From: a virus
IMG/VR virus record: IMGVR_UViG_3300018421_000282
Span: 1 to 20,666 of that record
DNA: 20,666 nucleotides
Strand: one strand, 5' to 3'
The translations under genes and the position numbers were made by a program. Positions 1-7,769 of this stretch are shown one piece after another. Below the pieces are notes generated by a model, which worked only from the letters and a program-made list of their open reading frames with translations, ran no database searches and was not told the DNA's origin. Positions within the stretch are counted from its first letter, which is position 1. Each line of letters opens with the position of its first letter.

Positions 1-775
1 CAATGTTTTCCATTGCCAATGTTACATATTCTTGATTGCTTTCGTTTACTAGATCATTGGATCTAACATAACGTACAAACTCTTTTAATGTGCTGATATC
101 TTTGCACATTTTAACAATGCTTTCGCCAATGCTGTCATGCATTTCACCACCATTGTATAGGTGTCTTGCCATTGCTCTAGCACCGCTCAAATTCTTGCTT
201 GGGAAAGCAAAACGCTCTTCACCACGTTGAATAAAAATTTTGCTGATGTTTCTGCTTCTAGAACCTCTAACTTCTTCGTTGACTGCTTTTGCATGCTTTA
301 CAATGATCTTAACATTGTCTAGAGGTTGATAACTTGTTTTTATAGATCCGGACATTGTGCCGAAACTTTCTGCAACTTGTACTGATTCTTCTGCTTCTCC
401 TGCTAATTTTCTTAAAACGTTTTGTTCCATCATATCTTTCTCTTTTGTTTTTGCAATACTAACTGCTTCACTGCTTGGTTTTAGAGTTTTTCCAAAAACT
501 CTAAAATCTAATGCCATCAAATAATCTCTTGCAAGATTGTTTAATTGTTTTCTAAGTGTATCAGTTTCTTGAGTGTTCTCACTTACACTCAATTGAATTT
601 CGTCAGTGGGTACATTTAATGTTATTAACAAATTAGGCGATTCTACAAAAAATCTAATTGCATCTGCTGGATCACCAACTTGCATGCCTTCTTTATCAAA
701 ACTATCAACAGTATAACCATAACCTTTTAAAAGGTTAAAAACTTTATCTGCAACTGTTTTTACACTGATAGCCAT
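1..775 (-). CDS. Unknown phage protein, N-terminal 258 residues (runs off window)
   Basis: The reading frame opens at ATG 775-773 and stays open to the window edge, so the C-terminus is missing. It begins MAISVKTVADKVFNLLKGYG and is a soluble-looking mixed alpha/beta protein without membrane segments or a signal peptide. A basic segment around residues 175-215 contains RGSRSRN and SGARAMARHLYNGGE. I do not recognise the family. The start is well supported: an AGGAG ribosome site lies about 8 bases upstream, and a late-promoter octamer (GATAAATA, minus strand, 801-794) sits further upstream at the terminase stop codon. It is the next gene after the large terminase and probably has its own late promoter, which suggests late expression and perhaps a virion or assembly role. 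That role is inferred from position only. Confidence 0.8.
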   Translation of the reverse strand, partial: MAISVKTVADKVFNLLKGYGYTVDSFDKEGMQVGDPADAIRFFVESPNLLITLNVPTDEIQLSVSENTQETDTLRKQLNNLARDYLMALDFRVFGKTLKPSSEAVSIAKTKEKDMMEQNVLRKLAGEAEESVQVAESFGTMSGSIKTSYQPLDNVKIIVKHAKAVNEEVRGSRSRNISKIFIQRGEERFAFPSKNLSGARAMARHLYNGGEMHDSIGESIVKMCKDISTLKEFVRYVRSNDLVNESNQEYVTLAMENI

Positions 776-793
776 TTATTTATCTCCTACTTG

Positions 794-801
794 TATTTAT
801 C
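794..801 (-). promoter_or_regulatory. Late-promoter-like octamer GATAAATA upstream of the gene starting at 775
   Basis: The minus strand reads GATAAATA here, one base from the T4 late consensus TATAAATA. It lies 18 bases before ATG 775, with AGGAG between, and overlaps the terminase stop. A second copy at 784-777 lies between the ribosome site and the start codon and is less likely to be functional. Confidence 0.5.
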
Positions 802-2393
802 TAAAGTAGTCCAATAGGCATCGGTTCATCGTACTCATCTCTATAGTCATCTTCGATTTCACCACTTTCTCCTAAACTGGTATTAACTACAGAAAATACA
901 TCATCTTCGAAGGTTGATATATAGTTGATCATTCGCATGTTTACTATCATAGACATAACCAAGTCGTCTGTTTCGCCTGGTTGTGCGGCAAAACTATTGC
1001 CTTTTGCCACAAAGTTTTTAAGTTCGCTGACAAATGCTTTACTGGTAATTTTAAGTTTGTCATTTTCTATATAACGTTTTAGTGCTATACATCCTTCAAT
1101 TTTTGTTTTACTACTGGTGTGAAATCCTTTACGTCCTTTACGCCCTTGAACTTTTACTGGATCATGCAGGAATGTGCCTGGAAAATTTTCTTCTCCTGTA
1201 TCTCTGATAACAACCAATGCCGCTTCTCCAATACTGTTATTTTCTACACTCCAATAAATTTCTCTTGCTTTGTAATTTTGAATTTCTTTAAGTATTTCCA
1301 ACATGGTCTTAACCTGACCTTCTATTGGAGTCTTATTGTGGCACCATTCGGCTACCTGCATCATACTGGGTAATTCTACAACCTGTATAGCAGAATTATC
1401 TCCTCCAGTACCTGTACTAGGATCTAAACTTACCACATACATATTTTCTGCACTTGGTCTTTTGTACCATCGAACTTGGCCCATCTTGTATAATGGCTCT
1501 CTGCTTTTCATATTTGCTAAATGCAGTGCATCTATTAATGTTTCATTGTATATGATGAATTCACATTCGTGTTCACGTTTAAATCTTTCTTCGCCTATTC
1601 TACCTTTTTCTTCTTCTGCCCATTGTTCTGTGCGTTCTGGGTGTTGATCCCAAGTGGCTAAATATCCTTTAAATCCGTTTATACCCACATCTTGGCTATT
1701 ACCATATTCATCAACAGTCTTAATTGCTTGATTCCAAATCATAGCAAACGTATCTTCGTCACTGTTTGGTGTGCTGGTTACAATACATTTACCGCCTGTA
1801 CTAAGTGTGGGCGAAAGTGAAGTCCAAAATTCTGCCGCAATCCTAGGAGGTACAAACGCAAACTCGTCTAAGTATACCAATGTAAGTGACATACCACGAC
1901 CAGTGTTTTCTGTTGTTGTACTTGCTACAATTCTACTGCCGTTGTCAAACGTTAGACTGGTTTTGTTGTATTCTGAAACACCTGCTCTGATATAATCCGG
2001 AATACTTTCATATGCATATCTAATACGTTGCATAATTTCTTGTGATCCAGCCGCTTTGTGAGCCGCAACTAATATTGTGCTGTCTGGTTTAAACATAGCA
2101 AACCATAACAAATAACCTGCGGCTACAGTGGTTTTACCCATCTGCCTGCCCAGCATGTTAATACTGTATCTGTATTTGTTATAATTTTCTACTAGTTCTT
2201 CTTGATAATCAAAAGGTTCAAAATTAATGCCGCCCTTTGTAGGGTGCTGTATTTTGACATACTTTTTCATAAAAAACATTGGACCAGTATTAGGATCACA
2301 ACAACGTTGAAATTCTTGCAACATTTCCGGTGTGTATTGAATTTTTGAAAAGGCTGGTTTGACCAGCTCAGTATTAACTGTTCCTTTTGGCAT
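801..2393 (-). CDS. 17: Terminase large subunit, gp17-like DNA-packaging ATPase/nuclease
   Basis: This is the packaging motor: it hydrolyses ATP to drive DNA through the portal into the prohead and cuts the concatemer. The N-terminal ATPase has a Walker A at residues 82-89 (GRQMGKTT), a Walker B at 171-178 (TLVYLDEF, D176/E177) and a coupling motif TSTPN at 206-210. The C-terminal RNase H-like nuclease shows D324 (SLDPS), E384 (VENN) and D476/D477 (GETDD), the expected acidic triad. At 530 residues it is shorter than T4 gp17 (610), with a reduced N-terminus. Unlike in T4, it does not directly follow gp16: a radical SAM gene and two unknown genes lie between. An AATAAATA octamer sits 6 bases upstream of the ATG and there is no clear Shine-Dalgarno. 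Identification is firm. Confidence 0.97.
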   Translation of the reverse strand: MPKGTVNTELVKPAFSKIQYTPEMLQEFQRCCDPNTGPMFFMKKYVKIQHPTKGGINFEPFDYQEELVENYNKYRYSINMLGRQMGKTTVAAGYLLWFAMFKPDSTILVAAHKAAGSQEIMQRIRYAYESIPDYIRAGVSEYNKTSLTFDNGSRIVASTTTENTGRGMSLTLVYLDEFAFVPPRIAAEFWTSLSPTLSTGGKCIVTSTPNSDEDTFAMIWNQAIKTVDEYGNSQDVGINGFKGYLATWDQHPERTEQWAEEEKGRIGEERFKREHECEFIIYNETLIDALHLANMKSREPLYKMGQVRWYKRPSAENMYVVSLDPSTGTGGDNSAIQVVELPSMMQVAEWCHNKTPIEGQVKTMLEILKEIQNYKAREIYWSVENNSIGEAALVVIRDTGEENFPGTFLHDPVKVQGRKGRKGFHTSSKTKIEGCIALKRYIENDKLKITSKAFVSELKNFVAKGNSFAAQPGETDDLVMSMIVNMRMINYISTFEDDVFSVVNTSLGESGEIEDDYRDEYDEPMPIGLL

Positions 2394-2398
2394 AATAG

Positions 2399-2406
2399 TA
2401 TTTATT
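2399..2406 (-). promoter_or_regulatory. Late-promoter-like octamer AATAAATA before gp17
   Basis: The minus strand reads AATAAATA in the short gap between the 137-residue gene and gp17, only 5 bases before the gp17 ATG. It matches the NATAAATA pattern seen at other gene starts here. The short distance would leave almost no leader, so a real promoter role is uncertain. Confidence 0.35.
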
Positions 2407-2413
2407 AAAGGAT

Positions 2414-2827
2414 TTAGACGTCTTTGCTATTTTTTAAATAGTTTAGCAGTTTATCTCTGATAACATTTGTCAAAACTGCTTTATCAGTACTGTAAGAAAC
2501 GTCTTGAGGTTCGTCGCATCCACACTCAGAATCACATTCGCATTCTTCTTTGCCACAATCTGGGCAAACTTCTGCTTTTGGTTGATCTTGTTGTGGTTCT
2601 TGGGGGTCGTCTTGTTTAGGAAGAGTAATACCAGCAAGTTTTAATACATCATGTAAATCTGCCATACTGTCAGCATTAGCAGTTACAGTTACACTACCTT
2701 TATTTGTTTTTTTGGTTTTTGTATAACTGGCAGTTTCAGATTCTTGATTTTCCACTGCACCTGGCATAACTTCAGGACCAGCAAAATAACTTTCCATTAA
2801 TGCTATGTATTCTCTCATTTCTTTCAT
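2414..2827 (-). CDS. Unknown 137-residue protein with a cysteine-rich acidic cluster
   Basis: I do not recognise the family. The N-terminus (MKEMREYIALMES) is probably helical and resembles the start of the preceding gene (MRELKELINES). The middle has a polar stretch and then VTVTANADSMADLHDVLKLA at about 46-65, likely a strand plus helix. Residues 88-104 carry six cysteines (C88, C91, C96, C98, C102, C104) in a Glu/Asp-rich setting, opening with CPDC as in zinc ribbons. Zinc binding is an inference. The gene starts 1 base after the preceding gene stops, so the two are probably translated together. It precedes the large terminase, so a packaging or assembly role is possible but unproven. Confidence 0.8.
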   Translation of the reverse strand: MKEMREYIALMESYFAGPEVMPGAVENQESETASYTKTKKTNKGSVTVTANADSMADLHDVLKLAGITLPKQDDPQEPQQDQPKAEVCPDCGKEECECDSECGCDEPQDVSYSTDKAVLTNVIRDKLLNYLKNSKDV

Positions 2828-2828
2828 A

Positions 2829-3521
2829 TTATCTTCTTGAACTTTGGCTTATAACATCAACTTCTTTTGGTTCAGGTGATTTTCCGCCACCTGCTGTACC
2901 AGTAATTGTGTCATACATTGCTTTGAGATTGTCGCCCATTAGTTCATCTTTGGTTGGATAATTTTTAAAATAATCAGCACCTTTTTCTGCTTTAATTTTT
3001 TGTAGTTCTGCTAAGAATTTTTCATTGTATTCTTCACCAAACAATGCTTCTGAAAAATCTAATTCTTCATTTTGCATTTCGTAGTGTGCTTGTTCTTCAG
3101 CATTGCGATCTGCGTCTTCTTGGCTAACTAATCTGTCTGCATCGTTGGCTAATCTTTCTTCAGCCATTTCACTTTCTAATTTTCTTGGATCTTTAACACT
3201 GTAACAAATCACTCTTTCGTGATCTAAACCTAAATTAACTGCAACAAATACTTCAAGAATTCTTTCATTAACTGGATACTTCAATACAACATCAGTACTG
3301 CATACTTCGCTGGTAAATTTAGCACCTTTTAATCTTTGAAATTCTACTGGATTTTCTTGAATTGGTAATCTTTTCCAAGGTGTAGCACTTACCAAATTGT
3401 ATTTGGCTAAGATGCTTTCTAACTTAGAAAGATCATCTGCTGAACAATCTCTGGCTAATTTAATTCTATAACCATATTCCTTTTTAAATGATTCGTTAAT
3501 AAGTTCTTTTAGTTCTCTCAT
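2829..3521 (-). CDS. Unknown 230-residue protein upstream of the terminase
   Basis: I do not recognise this soluble protein. The first 120 residues look like a compact alpha/beta domain (RIKLARDCSADDLSKLESIL, then strands around VFVAVNLGLDHERVICYSV). Residues 125-165 are strongly acidic and probably helical (AEERLANDADRLVSQEDADR). The C-terminal part (about 165-215) looks helical and ends in a flexible Gly/Ser/Lys tail. A GGAG ribosome site lies about 13 bases upstream of the ATG and a TGATAAATA late-promoter motif lies about 25 bases upstream, so it probably starts its own late transcript covering the 137-residue protein and gp17. A virion or assembly function is possible from this context only. 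Confidence 0.82.
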   Translation of the reverse strand: MRELKELINESFKKEYGYRIKLARDCSADDLSKLESILAKYNLVSATPWKRLPIQENPVEFQRLKGAKFTSEVCSTDVVLKYPVNERILEVFVAVNLGLDHERVICYSVKDPRKLESEMAEERLANDADRLVSQEDADRNAEEQAHYEMQNEELDFSEALFGEEYNEKFLAELQKIKAEKGADYFKNYPTKDELMGDNLKAMYDTITGTAGGGKSPEPKEVDVISQSSRR

Positions 3522-3545
3522 AGTGTTTTAAACTCCATTTGTACT

Positions 3546-3553
3546 TATTTATC
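3546..3553 (-). promoter_or_regulatory. Late-promoter-like octamer GATAAATA before the 230-residue gene
   Basis: The minus strand reads TTTTTGATAAATAAG in the 49-base gap after the radical SAM gene. The octamer is about 25 bases upstream of ATG 3521, with a GGAG ribosome site between, which is a sensible promoter-leader layout. The T-run plus GATAAATA also occurs upstream of the tail sheath gene. Confidence 0.55.
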
Positions 3554-3570
3554 AAAAATACAAATATTTT

Positions 3571-5274
3571 TTAAGATTGTTCTGTAATATTCAAATAAGA
3601 CTCTGTTCGATTTTCGTCATGCAATAATTCGCTGTCAAATAATGTGTGTTTTTCTATGCTCATAAGATTTTCAAAATATGTTTTTCTGCGTTGCATTTCT
3701 ATATCTGTAGTATCTTTAAACGACACCTGTTTACTCTTTACTTTATCAAACATCAAATCTATATCTTCATCTACACCATCCATACCCCAAACTTGATACT
3801 GTGCATAATAGTTTAGTTTATAATGATTTTTGGTAAGGTTTTGATTGTGGTAAAATCTTAATCTATAACTCCAAACATCCTCATTTACAACTCCGTGCTT
3901 GTTCATATAATTTACTAAACCTTTTTCCGAAGTAGTTTCCATAATAAGAGGATCTGACCAAGGTAAAATTTTAAGTTGCCATTGTTCATGATTAATAGAT
4001 AAATCACTTTTAGCAACATCATGATCTGGGTTGTTTGGATCTTCCAAATACAACGGACTTACTAGAAAACTGTCTAAAGGATTTTTGTCACTACCTAAAA
4101 ATTGTAGTGCTTTTTTTATGTCTTGTTTAGTGTCGCTGGGCAATCCTAATATAAAACCAGAATGTACTCCCACATGTTTCCATGTTGTTTGTTTAAGTTC
4201 TTTAATAAAATCCATAATAATCCATGGATTTAATCCTTTGCCTATATCTTTTGCACTTTCTGGTGTAAGAGTTTCTATTCCACAATGAGCAAATTCTAAA
4301 CCGCAATCTACTAAAAGTTGTGCTTGTTTTTTAAGATATACCAAATCTATTCTTATAAATGCCGCAAGTTTTAATTTAAAAGGTAACTCCTTGGCTATTT
4401 TAGCAATTTCTTCTAGTCTATCATTGTCGTCATTAAATGTATCATCTACAATCCAATATTTTGTTATGCCAAATTTTTCATAATTTCGAATCAACTCTTC
4501 TTTGATAAATTCTCTACCACGTACATATGTTCCAGGTTCTTTGCCTATATATTGAAAACTACAAAAACTACATTTAAATATACAACCTCTAGCAATCTCT
4601 AAAGGCACAACTTCGTTTTTATCCAACATATCTTCATCACACCAGAACATAGTAGACTTGCTGATGTCATGTATTTTTGTTTTATCTGTATAATACTGTT
4701 GTAAAGGCTTATGATCTTTAATGTCCTGTAATATCTGTGGTACTGTAATTTCTCCATAACCTTGCACAATTAAGTCTATGTTGGGATTTTCCAAAAAAGA
4801 TTTATTGACTAATCCACCGCCCACCATAATTTTTACATTAGGATTTATACTTTTAAGATGTGCTGTTATCCTATTTTCTTCTTCTATTGTTTCAACAGGA
4901 AGATAGTGATACATTTCCACATTGGTAGAACCTATATAAGTGAACGTCTTTTTCTTGGTAAGTTGTTTGGTCATAAACGTTGAGCTAGTACCAATTGCTA
5001 ACGTTTCTTCACCTACAAATTTATCGAATATTTTTTTAAATTCTTGTTCATTGAAGTATGCACAAAAATCTATTACTTGAACTGTGAATCCAGCCAGCCT
5101 ACAATAGTGTGCTAACTTGTATGCACCTATAACTCTGTTGCTGGTAGAGATATAATTATCCCAAAATGCTCTATTTGGATCAATATAATCTTGTTCACCT
5201 TTTAGATATTTTAAATTAAAATTTTCACTCATACGTCCGGTGAAAATTAAAAAATTTACAGGTGTTTTTTCCAT
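3571..5274 (-). CDS. B12-binding-type radical SAM enzyme, paralog 1
   Basis: An iron-sulfur enzyme expected to cleave S-adenosylmethionine to a radical; the substrate is unknown. Residues about 45-185 have the Rossmann-type layout of B12-binding domains, with VQVIDF near 65-70, NPNVKIMVGGG at 144-154 and QGYGEITVPQ at 171-180. The canonical DxHxxG cobalt ligand is not evident, as in many class B enzymes. The radical SAM core begins at ARGCIFKCSFCSF, with C231, C235 and C238 forming the intact CX3CX2C motif, followed by a TIM-barrel region (WIVDDTFNDD, CGIETLTPE, FILGLPSDT). The C-terminal 130 residues are unassigned. It shares colinear motifs with the enzyme at 16349-18208, so the two are paralogs. 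The start codon overlaps the gp16 stop by one base (TAATG), indicating coupled translation. It separates gp16 from gp17. Confidence 0.9.
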   Translation of the reverse strand: MEKTPVNFLIFTGRMSENFNLKYLKGEQDYIDPNRAFWDNYISTSNRVIGAYKLAHYCRLAGFTVQVIDFCAYFNEQEFKKIFDKFVGEETLAIGTSSTFMTKQLTKKKTFTYIGSTNVEMYHYLPVETIEEENRITAHLKSINPNVKIMVGGGLVNKSFLENPNIDLIVQGYGEITVPQILQDIKDHKPLQQYYTDKTKIHDISKSTMFWCDEDMLDKNEVVPLEIARGCIFKCSFCSFQYIGKEPGTYVRGREFIKEELIRNYEKFGITKYWIVDDTFNDDNDRLEEIAKIAKELPFKLKLAAFIRIDLVYLKKQAQLLVDCGLEFAHCGIETLTPESAKDIGKGLNPWIIMDFIKELKQTTWKHVGVHSGFILGLPSDTKQDIKKALQFLGSDKNPLDSFLVSPLYLEDPNNPDHDVAKSDLSINHEQWQLKILPWSDPLIMETTSEKGLVNYMNKHGVVNEDVWSYRLRFYHNQNLTKNHYKLNYYAQYQVWGMDGVDEDIDLMFDKVKSKQVSFKDTTDIEMQRRKTYFENLMSIEKHTLFDSELLHDENRTESYLNITEQS

Positions 5275-5750
5275 TAAGAATCTTTTTGATTGATAATTTT
5301 TAGTAATTCGTTTCTATCTAATACTGTGCCAGATGATCCGGAGCCTTCATAATCTCCTGAATTGCTGTCTAATCTAGCCTTTTTGATCATCATATCAATC
5401 TGTTTTAGTTTTGTGTTTATTTTACTGTCTTTTGCTTCAAGTGCTGTTTTTAACATTTTAGCGGCACTGTCAAATATACTGCCTGCATCTCTGTCGCTAA
5501 CATTCATACCTAAGTTCATCAATTGCTGATAACTATCAACTGCTTGTTGTGCAATATCGTCCATTTCAAAATCGTGCTGATCCAATCCTTTAACATTTTG
5601 TAAAGCATTGTCTATCTTTTCTGCAATACTTAATGCTTGTTGAATGTCTGCAACATCAACGGATTCTATTTCTTGAGGTGGTATAGGATCTTGTTCTTGC
5701 ACTTCTTCTAATGGTGGTAAATTGAATTCTTCTTCCAGTTTCTTAGTCAT
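5274..5750 (-). CDS. 16: Terminase small subunit, gp16-like
   Basis: This is probably the regulatory packaging subunit that recognises concatemeric DNA and stimulates the large terminase. At 158 residues it is close to T4 gp16 (164). It has an acidic, proline-rich N-terminal tail (about 1-30) followed by mainly helical sequence. The stretch from DIAQQAVDSYQQLMNLGMN through a degenerate RDAGSIFDSAAKMLKTALEA to KLKQIDMMIKKARLD matches the central helical oligomerisation region of this family. The C-terminus is Gly/Ser-rich and then helical. The gene lies 8 bases after gp4 and is coupled (TAATG) to the radical SAM gene downstream. The large terminase is about 2.9 kb further on. The call rests on pattern, length and context. 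Confidence 0.8.
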   Translation of the reverse strand: MTKKLEEEFNLPPLEEVQEQDPIPPQEIESVDVADIQQALSIAEKIDNALQNVKGLDQHDFEMDDIAQQAVDSYQQLMNLGMNVSDRDAGSIFDSAAKMLKTALEAKDSKINTKLKQIDMMIKKARLDSNSGDYEGSGSSGTVLDRNELLKIINQKDS

Positions 5751-5755
5751 AATGA

Positions 5756-5763
5756 TATTTATC
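5756..5763 (-). promoter_or_regulatory. Late-promoter-like octamer GATAAATA before gp16
   Basis: The minus strand reads CGATAAATATCATTATG: the octamer contains the gp4 stop codon (TAA) and ends 5 bases before the gp16 start. It matches the recurring late motif, but the very short distance makes promoter function uncertain. Confidence 0.35.
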
Positions 5764-6220
5764 GAGATTTTTTTCTTGGTTTGGTGGTTCTTGAAGGCTT
5801 TCTAAAAATTTGATCTTCGGTGATCACTTTAAAATGTATGCCTTTTGCTTTACACCATTCCTGTGCCGCTGTCCATTTGGCGGCATTTACTTGAGTTGCA
5901 AATTTGTCGCCTCTGCCCCTAGCATTTTCTATCACAGTCTGACTTTTTGGTTTTATTTCTATTAGTTCAATTAATGTTTTGCCATTCTTATCTGTGTATT
6001 GAACCATAAAATCAGGAACATAGTTTGTGATTTTACCTGTAAAAGGATGTCTATATGGTATTTTAACGTTTTCGCTGGCCCATTTAAGTATGTTTGGGTG
6101 ACTATCACAAAAACGCATAAAAGCCATTTCCCAACTGCTCCTAGAAAAAGGTGCTTTTGCTCCTATGTACTTTTCGGGGTTCTGTGGGGTAAAGATACCT
6201 TGTGCGTATTGACTTGCCAT
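5759..6220 (-). CDS. 4: Head completion protein, gp4-like
   Basis: T4 gp4 acts late in head maturation so that tails can join filled heads. At 153 residues this protein matches T4 gp4 (150). The start (MASQYAQGIFTPQNPEKYIG), FSRSSWEMAFMRFCD near 25-40, and VPDFMVQY followed by LIELIEIKPKS around 68-92 are typical of the family. The PDF...EIKPK pattern looks like a PD-(D/E)XK nuclease-type core, as noted for TnsA-like folds, so it may bind or trim DNA ends (inference). The C-terminal 14 residues are very basic (RKPSRTTKPRKKSR). It starts 6 bases after the preceding unknown gene and lies just upstream of gp16. Confidence 0.88.
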   Translation of the reverse strand: MASQYAQGIFTPQNPEKYIGAKAPFSRSSWEMAFMRFCDSHPNILKWASENVKIPYRHPFTGKITNYVPDFMVQYTDKNGKTLIELIEIKPKSQTVIENARGRGDKFATQVNAAKWTAAQEWCKAKGIHFKVITEDQIFRKPSRTTKPRKKSR

Positions 6221-6226
6221 AACATA

Positions 6227-6658
6227 TTAGGGCCTTATAACATTGGCAATTTTACTTTGATTGTTTGTTTTTTCAACTGTTAGTCCAATTAAATTGCCTT
6301 TGGGCCTAATTTTATTTATGGCTTTGTAAGTATTTTCTGCTAGTGTGATTGAACTTCTGTTCAACTCAAAATATTCTAAAGGATGAACATTTTGTTGTTT
6401 TGCTATTTTAATTAATGCTACAGCAAGTGTTTTTGCTGATTTTGTATTAAACCCTATACTGGTAAGTCTATTGTACACAGAATCAATTGTGTCAGGATTC
6501 AATCCGGAAGTATCTTGTGATATCATTCCTGTGAGTATATCTATGCTTGCTTCTGGTAATGGAAAATTTATGGTACTGTTTTTTAAAAACTGCACTAACT
6601 TATCACGTCGGATTTCAAAATCAGTTTCATTGCCAAATGTTTCATATAAACTTTTCAT
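6227..6658 (-). CDS. Unknown 143-residue protein between tail and head-completion genes
   Basis: I do not recognise this protein. It is predicted to be mostly helical, with helix-like segments around 12-30, 38-48, 58-90 (DTIDSVYNRLTSIGFNTKSA) and 95-120, and a basic C-terminal tail ending KIANVIRP. There is no membrane segment or cysteine motif. Its ATG overlaps the stop of the upstream tube-like gene (TAATG), and gp4 starts 6 bases after it ends, so it sits in a coupled string of virion genes. In T4 gene 53 (a baseplate wedge protein) neighbours gene 4, but no sequence pattern supports that assignment here. A late structural or assembly role is inferred from position. Confidence 0.8.
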   Translation of the reverse strand: MKSLYETFGNETDFEIRRDKLVQFLKNSTINFPLPEASIDILTGMISQDTSGLNPDTIDSVYNRLTSIGFNTKSAKTLAVALIKIAKQQNVHPLEYFELNRSSITLAENTYKAINKIRPKGNLIGLTVEKTNNQSKIANVIRP

Positions 6659-7752
6659 TATATTGATGGACCGGTTGATGATCGTTGTGTTGCAGGAGTT
6701 GCTCGTTTATCTTCAGCCTTGACTTCTTCTGCATTTTTAAATGAATCCAAGAAAGACACTTGGGCGGTTCGTTCTACATTGTTAAGAAATTCCACTTTTC
6801 TATCTTTCATTGCAGTGGGAATTTTACCGGCAATAGATCCACCGGGAACATCCGCTTGATCTGAAGTTCCTGATCTTAATGCTTGCCAATGATTAGCATT
6901 ATAATTACTAAATCTTTTTAATTCATCTTCTGTGATAAAAAAGTTTACATCAGGATTAACAGTAAAATTTTCATATTCTATATTCATTTGAATAGTGCTG
7001 ACTTGACTGTCGCCATGATCTATAGGATCTATTGTAAATGTGGTTATTAGAGGATTAAACAGTGTGTATCTAATAGCACGTTGTGCATGATACTGAACTA
7101 CATCCATTTGTGTAATAAAGTTTCTTTGACTACCTGGTTGTAAATTTAATCCTGCGTCATTACTTCCGAAAGGTCTATTGAATGATGTTGATGTTGAAGA
7201 ACCATCGCCTGAAGGCACAATTTGCGGTACAACATCATAATCTCTATATTTAGGAGTCGATGCTTGACCTTGTGTAGAATCAAATTTATTTGTAGGGTTA
7301 GTAAAAAGATGTGAATACATTTTCATCAGCAAGATTACCCACAGACTATCTACTGTGTCATATGCTGTAATCGAGATTGGTTTGTACTGCACACCACTAA
7401 CTGTAATACGTTTTTTATTGTATTGATTTTTTACATCTGCTTGAAATTCTGCTGATGGAAAGTCTGCTGACCTTACTAAACTGCTTAGATTATTTCTAAA
7501 ATCCACATCATTTAAAAAATCAACGTCAACTTCACTGTTAAAAGTAAAGTTGACGTATCCATTAAATTTCTGACGGACCGGGGTGTTGTTAGGTCTAAAA
7601 CGCTCAGCATTTTTAAAGTCACGCATATAATAATTCTGCGGACTGTTGCCATTGCCTTTGTGTGCATTTGGATCTCGTTTACCGTTATACATGGACTGGC
7701 CCATCATATCAGCCAGAATGTATCGTGTAATTCCTCTGTCCAAAAATGCCAT
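6658..7752 (-). CDS. Virion protein, possibly with a tail-tube-like fold (gp54/gp19-type?)
   Basis: A 364-residue protein directly downstream of the tail tube gene. The N-terminus (MAFLDRGITRYILADMMG) is followed by a charged linker. Residues about 65-150 contain strand-rich sequence (GYVNFTFNSEVDVDFLNDVD, then VSGVQYKPISITAYDTVDSL). A second strand-rich block near 215-275 (AQRAIRYTLFNPLITTFTID, then IQMNIEYENFTV) resembles the way tube-type proteins describe interlocked beta sheets. The last 80 residues are hydrophilic. I infer a tube-initiator, baseplate or tube-related protein. T4 gp54 is about 320 residues, but I see no diagnostic motif to name it. The gp19 stop lies 17 bases upstream, an AGGA site precedes the ATG, and the next gene is coupled by TAATG. 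Confidence 0.75.
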   Translation of the reverse strand: MAFLDRGITRYILADMMGQSMYNGKRDPNAHKGNGNSPQNYYMRDFKNAERFRPNNTPVRQKFNGYVNFTFNSEVDVDFLNDVDFRNNLSSLVRSADFPSAEFQADVKNQYNKKRITVSGVQYKPISITAYDTVDSLWVILLMKMYSHLFTNPTNKFDSTQGQASTPKYRDYDVVPQIVPSGDGSSTSTSFNRPFGSNDAGLNLQPGSQRNFITQMDVVQYHAQRAIRYTLFNPLITTFTIDPIDHGDSQVSTIQMNIEYENFTVNPDVNFFITEDELKRFSNYNANHWQALRSGTSDQADVPGGSIAGKIPTAMKDRKVEFLNNVERTAQVSFLDSFKNAEEVKAEDKRATPATQRSSTGPSI

Positions 7753-7769
7753 TTTAGTTCCTAATTAAA

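Noticed and set aside
1119-1995. Three plus-strand open frames inside the terminase gene (84, 103 and 74 residues)
   Set aside because: They are antisense to an unmistakable gp17, have no ribosome site and look like low-complexity translations of AT-rich complement.
6227-6658. Baseplate wedge gp53 assignment for the 143-residue protein
   Set aside because: In T4 gene 53 neighbours gene 4, but the protein is shorter (143 vs 196) and lacks recognisable gp53 sequence.
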